In this document: positions 19,374 to 26,462 of the stretch, one piece after another
How positions within the stretch are numbered: the first letter of the stretch is position 1
How the letters are laid out: the number at the start of each line of letters is the position of its first letter
Assembly (NCBI GenBank): GCA_024688885.1
Contig: JAILDV010000010.1
Location: 62,001-126,000, forward strand
From: Bacteroidaceae bacterium
Lineage (GTDB): Bacteria > Bacteroidota > Bacteroidia > Bacteroidales > Bacteroidaceae
Length of the DNA stretch: 64,000 bases
Direction of reading: 5' to 3'
Program-made: the position numbers and the translations under genes
The notes under the pieces: model-generated
Told to the model about the DNA's origin: nothing
The model's database searches: none
The model's input: the letters and a program-made list of their open reading frames with translations, nothing else

Positions 19374-19886
19374 ATGGATAAAGTACAAGTAATAAGCGCA
19401 CAGGACAAGGTGGAGAAAATCGCCAAGATTGTGTTGTGGAGCCTTATCGGCATCTCAATCGTGGTCATGGCGCTCTTCCTGCTCGTAGGTTACGACACGC
19501 CTTACGAAGAAGATCCTAAACAAGTAAATCCACAGATGACAGACCTCCTGCTTATCTGGACTTACATCCTCATCTTCGCCACTATCATCATCACGATTGG
19601 TGCTGTGATTTATGGCTATGTGAACGGCTCTAACAAGTCTAAGCACGAAGATGTTGGTATGGCAAGCAAGGCTGGTCTTATCGGATGGGGCACCCTCATC
19701 GTTGGTGTGGTAGCAGGTATCATCGTTGGTATTGCCAACAAAGACGAAGTTATGCTCATCAATGGTAAGGATTGGAATGTACCATCTGACATCATCTTGA
19801 CAGATACGTCAATCATTGCCATTATCGTTTTGACAGTAGTGACAATCATTGCCACTGTTTACAGTATGGTTACTAGCAAGAAGTAA
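19374..19886 (+). CDS. Small four-helix membrane protein of the exbB-exbD operon
   Basis: A 170-residue protein with no recognised enzymatic motif. Four hydrophobic segments are visible at about 20-42, 60-87, 95-118 and 140-164, separated by short charged loops. An unusually good Shine-Dalgarno sequence (AAGGAG) lies eight bases before the ATG, in a group where such sites are rare. It sits between exbB and the first exbD, the position where Bacteroidetes carry a conserved protein of unknown function, so it is probably an accessory subunit of the ExbB-ExbD complex. Confidence 0.8.
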   Translation: MDKVQVISAQDKVEKIAKIVLWSLIGISIVVMALFLLVGYDTPYEEDPKQVNPQMTDLLLIWTYILIFATIIITIGAVIYGYVNGSNKSKHEDVGMASKAGLIGWGTLIVGVVAGIIVGIANKDEVMLINGKDWNVPSDIILTDTSIIAIIVLTVVTIIATVYSMVTSKK

Positions 19887-19910
19887 AACCTTTAACTCAG
19901 AGCAAATAAT

Positions 19911-20504
19911 ATGGGAAAGAAAAGAAAAATGCCAGGACTGAACACCAGTTCTACAGCCGACATCTCATTCATGTTGCTCATCTTCTTCCTTGTGACAACA
20001 TCAATGGACACCGACCAGGGTCTGGCACGTACACTGCCAAAGCCACCTGAGGATGACCAGAAGGACATCGAAATCAAGGTGAAAGAACGTAACATCTTGA
20101 ACATTCGTATCAACAAGGACAACTACCTCCTCATCGGCGATGATTACGCGACGCTTGCGGACGTGAAGGAGAGAGCTAAAGAGTTTATCAAGAATGAAGA
20201 CAATAGGCCCAACCTGCCTGAACTCAAACCCAAGAAAATTAAGGGATTGGGCAACAAGACGATGATGGTGACTGAAAACCATGTCATCTCTGTTCAGACA
20301 GACCGTGGTACCGACTATGGAGTGTATTTTGCTGTGCAGGATGCATTGGTATCTGCCTACAACGAACTTCGTGACGAACTTGCCAAAGAAGAATTTGGCT
20401 ACAAGTACGAGTTCTTGACAGCAGATCAGCAGAAAGCCATCCGCGAAGTATATCCACAGAAGATATCTGAGGCTGAACCAAAGAAATATGGAGGACAACA
20501 ATAA
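19911..20504 (+). CDS. exbD: ExbD/TolR-family protein 1
   Basis: Periplasm-facing partner of ExbB. The protein starts with the Bacteroidetes ExbD pattern MPGLNTSSTADISFMLLIFFLVTTSMDTDQG; the Asp at about residue 20 in the single membrane helix is the expected proton carrier. At 197 residues it is longer than classical ExbD (about 140), because of an inserted charged segment at about 85-125 (ELKPKKIKGLGNK). Its stop shares one base with the start of the next exbD, so translation is probably coupled. Confidence 0.9.
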   Translation: MGKKRKMPGLNTSSTADISFMLLIFFLVTTSMDTDQGLARTLPKPPEDDQKDIEIKVKERNILNIRINKDNYLLIGDDYATLADVKERAKEFIKNEDNRPNLPELKPKKIKGLGNKTMMVTENHVISVQTDRGTDYGVYFAVQDALVSAYNELRDELAKEEFGYKYEFLTADQQKAIREVYPQKISEAEPKKYGGQQ

Positions 20505-20968
20505 TGAGCAGATTTAACAAAGGCGGAGGCAGAGAAATGCCTGAGATGAACACCTCATCTCTCCCTGACTTGATCTTCACCATCCTGTTCTTCTTCATGA
20601 TGGTTACCACCATGCGTGAAGTGACGCTCCAAGTGAGGTTCGAGAAGCCAGTCGGTACTCAGCTTGAGAAATTGGCTCGTAAGTCAAGTACTTCCTTCAT
20701 CTACATTGGTCAGCCAACTGATCAATTGAAGGGTCAGTATGGTTCTGCGCATCGTATTCAACTGAACGACAAGATTGTCGAGGCTCCTCAGGTTTACGAT
20801 TTCGTGATGGAAGAGCGTGGTGAATTGGCAGAAGCAGATAAGCCATTCTACACCGTTTCTATCAAGGCAGACCACCACACCCCGATGGGTATCATCACAG
20901 ATGTGAAGCAGGTGCTGCGTAAGGCATACGCTTTGAAGATGATGTACTCGGCTAACAAACAGCAGTAA
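20504..20968 (+). CDS. exbD: ExbD/TolR-family protein 2
   Basis: Second ExbD of the operon, 154 residues. The membrane helix near residues 20-42 contains LPDLIFTILFFFMMVTTMRE with the conserved Asp, followed by a periplasmic domain ending in GIITDVKQVLRKAYALKMMYSA. The two ExbD paralogues differ in length and in the inserted segment and probably form a mixed dimer in the ExbB pore. A terminator follows. Confidence 0.9.
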   Translation: MSRFNKGGGREMPEMNTSSLPDLIFTILFFFMMVTTMREVTLQVRFEKPVGTQLEKLARKSSTSFIYIGQPTDQLKGQYGSAHRIQLNDKIVEAPQVYDFVMEERGELAEADKPFYTVSIKADHHTPMGIITDVKQVLRKAYALKMMYSANKQQ

Positions 20969-20992
20969 TAATCCAAACAAATACATTAAAAA

Positions 20993-21026
20993 GAGCGACC
21001 CACACCACGTGAGTCGCTCATTTTTT
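20993..21026 (+). terminator. Rho-independent terminator after the exb operon
   Basis: Perfect 7-bp stem GAGCGAC / GTCGCTC (20993-20999 with 21013-21019), loop of 13 bases, then A and six T. Confidence 0.88.
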
Positions 21027-21027
21027 G

Positions 21028-21035
21028 TACCTTTG
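21028..21035 (+). promoter_or_regulatory. Promoter -7 box (TACCTTTG)
   Basis: TACCTTTG directly follows the exb terminator and lies 38 bases before the ABC transporter start. Confidence 0.65.
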
Positions 21036-21073
21036 CAAAAGAAATACAAACCCACTCACAAATACGCACGTTA

Positions 21074-22888
21074 ATGAATCTCATCCAACTCATGCGCAAG
21101 ATTGCGCCATACGTTCGCCCTTACAAATGGCTGGTGGTCGCCACATTGCTGCTAACCCTCATTGGTTCGTTCATCGCACAGATTAATGCCATCGTGCTCG
21201 ACCGCACAGTCGATGCCATCAACGACCTCATCGTGCCAGAAGGGTTCGAATGGAGCAAAGCAGCAAATATCCTGACCATCATCAGCATTGTTCTGCTCGG
21301 CAAGGAAGTGTTGGCAGCCATCATCCGATATGCCCAGAACTACTATGGTGAACGCATGCGCATCTTCGTCAGCAAAGACCTCTCGCAAGCCGTGGTGGAC
21401 AAGATTCTCAGCTACCGTATGGCATTCTTCTCGCGTTCCGGCAATGAGACAGGACGTCTGCAAACCCGCATTGACCAAGGTGTGGGTTCCCTCTCATCCA
21501 CCGTACAGAATGTCTTCATCAACCTCCTTCCCATGTTGACCAGTGCCCTATTGGCGCTCATCCTCATGTTCTCCGCCAATGTGTATGTAGGTCTCACCGC
21601 CCTTCTCATTGTGCCCATCTACATCTGGCTCGCCCTTGCACAAGCACGTCGTCTGAAAGGATGGCGTTCCAACATGCGGCATTTCCGTGAAACAAAAAGT
21701 TCGGGGTTGGTCGGCATTATTGAGAGCATGAATGTCATCAAGTCCTTCAACCGTGAGAACATCGAGAGTAAGAAACAATGGGACATCCAGACGCAATTCA
21801 CCGACAACCAGATGCTCGTCCGCAAGACCTCCTTCCGTTTTGACGGCATGAAAAGCCTGGTGCAGCAAGTCGGCACCGTGCTCATCATCATCCTCACTGC
21901 CTATCTCGTGCTCATTGAATATCCAGGCATGACCATTGGTAAAATCATGTACCACGTCATGCTCTTCGCCAACGTCACCGCCCCCATCACCCAGCTGCAA
22001 TTCATCTTCGACTCCCTTAACGATGCACTCATCTATGCCGAGGGCTTTTTCGATATCCTTGATGCTAAGCAGGAAACAGAACCCTCCGGAACCTATCGTC
22101 CCGACAGCGTGAAAGGTAACTTCGAAATTCGTGGCGTTGATTTCACCTACCCCAACGGCACCAAGGCACTCCACAACATCAACATGACCATCGAGAGCGG
22201 ACACATCACAGCCTTTGTCGGACTCTCTGGAGCAGGCAAATCGACCATTGTCAATCTGTTGGACAAGTTCTACGAACCTGACTGCGGGCAGATTCTACTT
22301 GATGGCGTTGACCTCAAAGACTACGATACGACATTCCTACGTGACCAAATAGGGCTTGTGCTCCAAAAGAACCATATCTTCTCCGGCACCATCGAAGAGA
22401 ACATCCGGTATGGCAAGCCAGAAGCCACTGAGGAAGAAGTGATTGAAGCTGCCAAGAAAGCCTTCATCTATGACCAAGTGATGAAGCTTCCCAAGGGCAT
22501 GCAGAGCCAAGCCACCGCCCTATCCGGCGGACAACAACAACGCATCGCCATTGCACGTATGTTCCTCAAGAACCCACCTATCATCTTCCTCGATGAGCCC
22601 ACCGCAAGCCTTGATGCAGTCGCCACCGAGCAAATCAAGGCAAGCATCGATGCCATCAAGCGCGACCGCACAGTCATCATCATCAGCCACAGCATCAGTC
22701 AAATCATTGATTCCGACATGATTTATGCGCTCAAAGACGGACGTGTGGAACAATCGGGCAATCCAGATGAACTATACCAGAAAGGTGGTGTCTATAAAGA
22801 CATCGTTGATGCTTCTGCACGCAGCCTCAACATTGACAAACTGGCACAAACGCTCGACCGCAACGGTGACGGGCAACTCTTCGATTGA
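21074..22888 (+). CDS. ABC exporter, fused permease and ATPase
   Basis: A 604-residue half-transporter with an ABC_membrane domain of six helices (about 15-310) and a nucleotide-binding domain (about 345-580): Walker A GLSGAGKST, Q-loop GLVLQKNHIFSGT, signature LSGGQQQR, Walker B IIFLDEPTASLD and the switch His in IIISHS. It should act as a homodimer in the inner membrane, exporting a lipid, peptide or drug; the substrate cannot be read. The C-terminus carries an EF-hand-like DRNGDGQLFD tail beyond the ATPase, unusual for the family. It has its own promoter. Confidence 0.9.
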   Translation: MNLIQLMRKIAPYVRPYKWLVVATLLLTLIGSFIAQINAIVLDRTVDAINDLIVPEGFEWSKAANILTIISIVLLGKEVLAAIIRYAQNYYGERMRIFVSKDLSQAVVDKILSYRMAFFSRSGNETGRLQTRIDQGVGSLSSTVQNVFINLLPMLTSALLALILMFSANVYVGLTALLIVPIYIWLALAQARRLKGWRSNMRHFRETKSSGLVGIIESMNVIKSFNRENIESKKQWDIQTQFTDNQMLVRKTSFRFDGMKSLVQQVGTVLIIILTAYLVLIEYPGMTIGKIMYHVMLFANVTAPITQLQFIFDSLNDALIYAEGFFDILDAKQETEPSGTYRPDSVKGNFEIRGVDFTYPNGTKALHNINMTIESGHITAFVGLSGAGKSTIVNLLDKFYEPDCGQILLDGVDLKDYDTTFLRDQIGLVLQKNHIFSGTIEENIRYGKPEATEEEVIEAAKKAFIYDQVMKLPKGMQSQATALSGGQQQRIAIARMFLKNPPIIFLDEPTASLDAVATEQIKASIDAIKRDRTVIIISHSISQIIDSDMIYALKDGRVEQSGNPDELYQKGGVYKDIVDASARSLNIDKLAQTLDRNGDGQLFD

Positions 22889-22929
22889 AAATAACGAACT
22901 GTTTATTTTTTTCTTCGCCTAATTTATAC

Positions 22930-22937
22930 TATCTTTG
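22930..22937 (+). promoter_or_regulatory. Promoter -7 box (TATCTTTG) before thyA
   Basis: TATCTTTG lies 24 bases before the thyA start, so the leader is short. Confidence 0.6.
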
Positions 22938-22961
22938 CAAAGAATATAAAAAGACTACATC

Positions 22962-23756
22962 ATGAAACCATATCTTGACTTGCTCGACCGTATCCTGAAG
23001 GAGGGCGTGCAGAAGGGCGACCGCACAGGAACAGGCACCATTTCGGTGTTTGGCAATCAGATGCGATTCAATTTGCAGGAAGGCTTTCCACTGCTGACCA
23101 CGAAGAAGTTGCATCTAAAATCTATTATCTACGAACTACTATGGTTCTTGCAGGGCAACACGAATGCAAAGTGGCTGCAAGATCGTGGTGTGCGCATCTG
23201 GAATGAATGGGCTGACGAAGACGGTGACCTTGGTCATATCTATGGGTATCAGTGGCGCAGTTGGCCCGACTACAACGGTGGGCATATAGACCAAATCAGC
23301 GAGGTGATTGAGCAAATCAAGAACAATCCCAACTCACGCCGACTGATTGTGTCGGCATGGAACGTAGCAGATATTGAGAACATGAACCTGCCTCCTTGCC
23401 ATATTCTCTTCCAGTTTTACGTAGCAGACGGGAAACTGAGTTGCCAGCTCTATCAGCGGAGTGCGGACACTTTCCTCGGTGTGCCGTTCAACATTGCCTC
23501 GTATGCACTGCTGACCATGATGGTGGCACAGGTATGTGACTTGCAACCAGGCGATTTCGTCTATACAACAGGCGACACGCACCTGTATCTCGACCATATC
23601 GAACAGGCAAAGTTGCAACTGACTCGAGAACCAAGACCACTGCCCAAGATGCACATCAATCCGAATGTAAAGAGCATCTTCGACTTCCAATATGGGGATT
23701 TCGAACTGACGGATTACGACCCACACCCACACATCAAGGCAACGGTAAGCGTTTGA
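22962..23756 (+). CDS. thyA: Thymidylate synthase
   Basis: Makes dTMP from dUMP with methylene-tetrahydrofolate, producing dihydrofolate. The 264 residues equal the E. coli length. Catalytic Cys146 lies in [11 protein letters not shown], with [20 protein letters not shown] after it and the N-terminal [11 protein letters not shown] phosphate-binding loop. It is followed by folA, which recycles the dihydrofolate, so the two form a functional pair; the gap between them contains a heptamer repeat array. Confidence 0.97.
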   Translation: MKPYLDLLDRILKEGVQKGDRTGTGTISVFGNQMRFNLQEGFPLLTTKKLHLKSIIYELLWFLQGNTNAKWLQDRGVRIWNEWADEDGDLGHIYGYQWRSWPDYNGGHIDQISEVIEQIKNNPNSRRLIVSAWNVADIENMNLPPCHILFQFYVADGKLSCQLYQRSADTFLGVPFNIASYALLTMMVAQVCDLQPGDFVYTTGDTHLYLDHIEQAKLQLTREPRPLPKMHINPNVKSIFDFQYGDFELTDYDPHPHIKATVSV

Positions 23757-23800
23757 CCTGCCCACGCGCTGGGCGACAATCCGCATGGCTGGTAACTTAG

Positions 23801-23832
23801 ATTTTTCACTTTTCACTCTTCACTTTTCACTT
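23801..23832 (+). repeat. Heptamer array (TTTTCAC)n between thyA and folA
   Basis: Four 7-bp units (TTTTCAC, TTTTCAC, TCTTCAC, TTTTCAC) follow CTTAGAT. The same CTTAGAT-(TTTTCAC)n arrangement recurs at 25745-25841 and 36048-36080. It ends seven bases before the folA start. Confidence 0.8.
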
Positions 23833-23838
23833 CAAAAG

Positions 23839-24336
23839 ATGCTTTCCATCATAGTAGCTATTGCAGAGAACCGTGCCATTGGTTCTGAAAACAAACTGAT
23901 ATATTGGTTGCCCAACGATCTGAAACGCTTCAAGGCACTCACCACAGGCAACACCATCATCATGGGCAGACGCACGTTTGAGAGTCTGCCAAAGGGTGCA
24001 TTGCCCAACCGCAGAAACATTGTGTTGTCACGCAAGGGCAAGGCTGAGGATTTCCCTGGTGCGGACCTCTACTCCACCCTGGACGAAGCATTGGCCTCGT
24101 GTGAAGGAGAAGTATATATCATTGGCGGGGCATCGGTATATAAACAGGCTTTGCCCAAGGCTGACCGTCTGTGCCTGACCTACATTTATGACACGCCTAC
24201 GAAGGCAGACACATTCTTTCCAGAAATAGATGAAAGTGAGTGGGTGGAAACCTTCAGAGAGGAACATGAGGTGGATGAGAAGCATGCTTACCGGTATGCG
24301 TTTGTGGATTTGGAGAGGAAAACAGTTGACAATTAA
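23839..24336 (+). CDS. folA: Dihydrofolate reductase
   Basis: Reduces dihydrofolate with NADPH. The start at 23839 (MLSIIVAIAENRAIG) gives 165 residues, the usual size; a longer frame from 23785 only translates the repeat array (MAGNLDFSLFTLHFSL) and is rejected. Visible features: AIGSENKLIYWLPNDLKRF with the catalytic acid in ND, TIIMGRRTFESLP and YIIGGASVYKQAL. The end of the gene (VDN, stop) itself lies in a 7-bp repeat (GTTGACA, ATTAACA). rsmF starts six bases later. Confidence 0.95.
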   Translation: MLSIIVAIAENRAIGSENKLIYWLPNDLKRFKALTTGNTIIMGRRTFESLPKGALPNRRNIVLSRKGKAEDFPGADLYSTLDEALASCEGEVYIIGGASVYKQALPKADRLCLTYIYDTPTKADTFFPEIDESEWVETFREEHEVDEKHAYRYAFVDLERKTVDN

Positions 24337-24342
24337 CAGTAA

Positions 24343-25755
24343 ATGATGACGTTACCCGTTGACTTCGAGCGAACGATGATGAATTACCTCGGCAAAGAAG
24401 AGTATGCTCAACTTGCCGAGGCTCTTGCTTTACCAGCACCCACCAGCATCAGGATCAATAAGCAGAAAGAGACCATCTCTGCCCTCAATTGTCAACTGTC
24501 GACTCTCAATTGTCAATTGTCAACTGTCAATTGTCAACTCTCCCCCGTCCCCTGGTGTCCTGATGGTTTCTATCTTTCCGAACGTCCGTCCTTCACCTTC
24601 GACCCCTTGTTTCATGCAGGTTGCTATTATGTGCAGGAGGCATCCTCCATGTTCATGTCGCATATACTGAAACAATATGTGAATGAGCCTGTCACCGCAC
24701 TCGACCTCTGTGCAGCCCCAGGCGGGAAATCCACGTTAGCATTGTCCGAGTTGCCTGAAGGCTCGGTGCTGATAGCCAACGAAGTGGCCAGGCAAAGAGC
24801 AAATATCCTCGCTGAAAACCTCATCAAATGGGGCAATCCCTACTGCATTGTAACCAACAACTATGCCGAAGATTTCGGAGCATTTAGTGATGTCTTCGAC
24901 CTCATCATCTGCGATGCCCCCTGCTCGGGCGAGGGAATGTTCCGCAAAGACCCTGCCAGCATCGGTGAATGGAGCCTTGCCAATGTCGATACCTGTTGGC
25001 GACGGCAGCGCGACATCGTGCGCAACATCTGGCACACACTGAAAGAAGGCGGTCTCTTCATCTACAGCACCTGCACCTACAACCCCCTCGAAGACGAAGA
25101 AAACGTGGAGTGGATTGCCAAGACATTAGGAGCCGACGTGCTCTCATGCCATCCCCTGCCCGAATGGGGACTGACAGAGAAGAACACCCACTTCTACCCC
25201 CATCGGGTGAAAGGCGAAGGCTTCTTCGTCAGCGTATTGCGGAAGACGACGACAGACGACAGACAACAGCCAACAGGCAACGGGCGGCACAAGAAACTGA
25301 AAGATGGGAAGAAGGGAAAAATCACCACTAAGATACCCCAAGAACTGAAAGGATGGCTATCGGAAAACGAAGACTTCACCATCCTTGAAGAGGGAGATGC
25401 GTTTCGTGCCATTCCCACCTTGCATCATGCTCTCTATGAACAAGTCCAACGCAACCTGAAAGTAGTGCATGCAGGCATCGAACTCGCTTCTGTGAAAGGA
25501 AAGAACCTGCAACCCAGCCAAAGCCTCGCCATGAGCAACTGCCTCAACAAAGAAGTCTTCCCGATTGCAGAAGTAGATGAACAGCAAGCCATCGCCTATC
25601 TCCGCACAGAAGCATTGCAACTGCCAGCCAACACACCCAAAGGCTATGTGCTCATCACCTATCAAGGACATCCTCTCGGTTTTGCCAAGAACATCGGCAA
25701 CAGGGCAAACAACCTCTATCCTGCTGAATGGAGAATCAGGAAGAGTGAAAAGTGA
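24343..25755 (+). CDS. rsmF: rRNA (cytosine-5) methyltransferase, RsmF-like, with in-frame repeat insertion
   Basis: SAM-dependent m5C methyltransferase of the NOL1/NOP2/Sun family. The protein has the SAM motif LDLCAAPGGKS near residue 125, CDAPCSGEGMFRKD near 190 and the catalytic Cys in YSTCTYNPLEDEE near 243; the C-terminal part (about 330-470) is the extra RNA-binding domain of RsmF. At 470 residues it fits the family. An unusual stretch at about 48-66 (NCQLSTL, NCQLSTV repeats) is the translation of a 7-bp tandem array at 24485-24540 and interrupts the N-terminal domain. Its own stop codon lies within another heptamer array. Confidence 0.9.
   Translation: MMTLPVDFERTMMNYLGKEEYAQLAEALALPAPTSIRINKQKETISALNCQLSTLNCQLSTVNCQLSPVPWCPDGFYLSERPSFTFDPLFHAGCYYVQEASSMFMSHILKQYVNEPVTALDLCAAPGGKSTLALSELPEGSVLIANEVARQRANILAENLIKWGNPYCIVTNNYAEDFGAFSDVFDLIICDAPCSGEGMFRKDPASIGEWSLANVDTCWRRQRDIVRNIWHTLKEGGLFIYSTCTYNPLEDEENVEWIAKTLGADVLSCHPLPEWGLTEKNTHFYPHRVKGEGFFVSVLRKTTTDDRQQPTGNGRHKKLKDGKKGKITTKIPQELKGWLSENEDFTILEEGDAFRAIPTLHHALYEQVQRNLKVVHAGIELASVKGKNLQPSQSLAMSNCLNKEVFPIAEVDEQQAIAYLRTEALQLPANTPKGYVLITYQGHPLGFAKNIGNRANNLYPAEWRIRKSEK
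24485..24540 (+). repeat. Heptamer array (TCAAYTG)8 inside rsmF
   Basis: Eight consecutive 7-bp units: TCAATTG, TCAACTG, TCGACTC, TCAATTG, TCAATTG, TCAACTG, TCAATTG, TCAACTC. Being 56 bases it is not itself a multiple of three, yet the frame stays open, so its arrival must have been compensated in flanking bases. It encodes a 7-residue period NCQLSTV. Confidence 0.9.
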
Positions 25756-25841
25756 AAAATGAAAAGTGAAAAATCTAAGTATCCCCCATTCGGATGGCAG
25801 GTAAAATAGATTTTTCACTTTTCACTCTTCACTTTTCACTT
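25741..25841. repeat. Inverted pair of heptamer arrays (GTGAAAA)n / (TTTTCAC)n
   Basis: Left array 25745-25779 has four GTGAAAA-type units followed by ATCTAAG; right array 25807-25841 has TAGAT followed by four TTTTCAC-type units. The arms are complementary over about 35 bases with few mismatches and enclose a 27-base loop. The rsmF stop codon (25753-25755) lies in the left arm and a promoter box starts nine bases after the right arm. The RNA would form a long A-U-rich hairpin, possibly ending the rsmF transcript. Confidence 0.85.
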
Positions 25842-25849
25842 TATTTTCG

Positions 25850-25857
25850 TATCTTTG
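25850..25857 (+). promoter_or_regulatory. Promoter -7 box (TATCTTTG)
   Basis: TATCTTTG lies 29 bases before the start at 25887; its -33 region falls inside the heptamer array. Confidence 0.6.
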
Positions 25858-25886
25858 CACTCGGAAAACAAAAAGCAACAACACAA

Positions 25887-26462
25887 ATGAATTTATACGT
25901 TAGATATTTCGACCACGAATATTTGGCAAAGTCTGTGGACGACGCCTTGGATTTTCTCCGTTCCATACCAGAAATCAAGGTGGAAAGCAATGCTGCCAGC
26001 CGCATCACCACTTTTCTCAACTCATCCAACCTCTACCCTTTCCGTTTGAAGGTGAGCTATTCCAACTATGTGCTTTTCCTGAAGACCGAGGCTGAAGACT
26101 TGGAGCAGTTCAAGGAAGAAGAAGCCATGCGCAAGGAGCAGAAGCTGGAGCGTGTCAGTTCGATGGCTGAACGCAAGAAGACCATCCTTGACGCCCTCAA
26201 TGAAGAGAAAATCGGATGGTGGGAAGCAGGACTCACTTTCAAGCGCGTGCTCATCATTCCCGAGACAGGCAAGTGCAAATATGTGGACACTCCCTTCCGT
26301 GCGCGTCTCAAAGCTGTCAGCGCCATTGATGCCTACAACCGCATTATCGACCACTTGAAGAGCCGTCCTGAGATTGACCCACGTTCTCAGTTCCCATCTG
26401 CCAAGAGCGACAAGTTCGAATATCTGTTCATTGGTGAAGAAAACGAAGAAGCAGAGGCTTAG
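25887..26462 (+). CDS. Conserved hypothetical protein, 191 residues
   Basis: No function recognised. The start at 25887 follows a promoter box at 25850; a longer frame from 25794 would translate the repeat array and precede the promoter. The protein starts MNLYVRYFDHEYLAKSVDDAL, is soluble, and has a helical charged centre (EDLEQFKEEEAMRKEQKLE) and GWWEAGLTFKRVLIIPETGK near residue 114. Its 3' end overlaps the convergent porE-like gene by four bases. Confidence 0.75.
   Translation: MNLYVRYFDHEYLAKSVDDALDFLRSIPEIKVESNAASRITTFLNSSNLYPFRLKVSYSNYVLFLKTEAEDLEQFKEEEAMRKEQKLERVSSMAERKKTILDALNEEKIGWWEAGLTFKRVLIIPETGKCKYVDTPFRARLKAVSAIDAYNRIIDHLKSRPEIDPRSQFPSAKSDKFEYLFIGEENEEAEA

Noticed and set aside
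23785..23838. N-terminal extension of folA (MAGNLDFSLFTLHFSL)
   Set aside because: It is a translation of the intergenic heptamer array; the same peptide appears before the unrelated gene at 25887. The internal ATG gives a standard DHFR.
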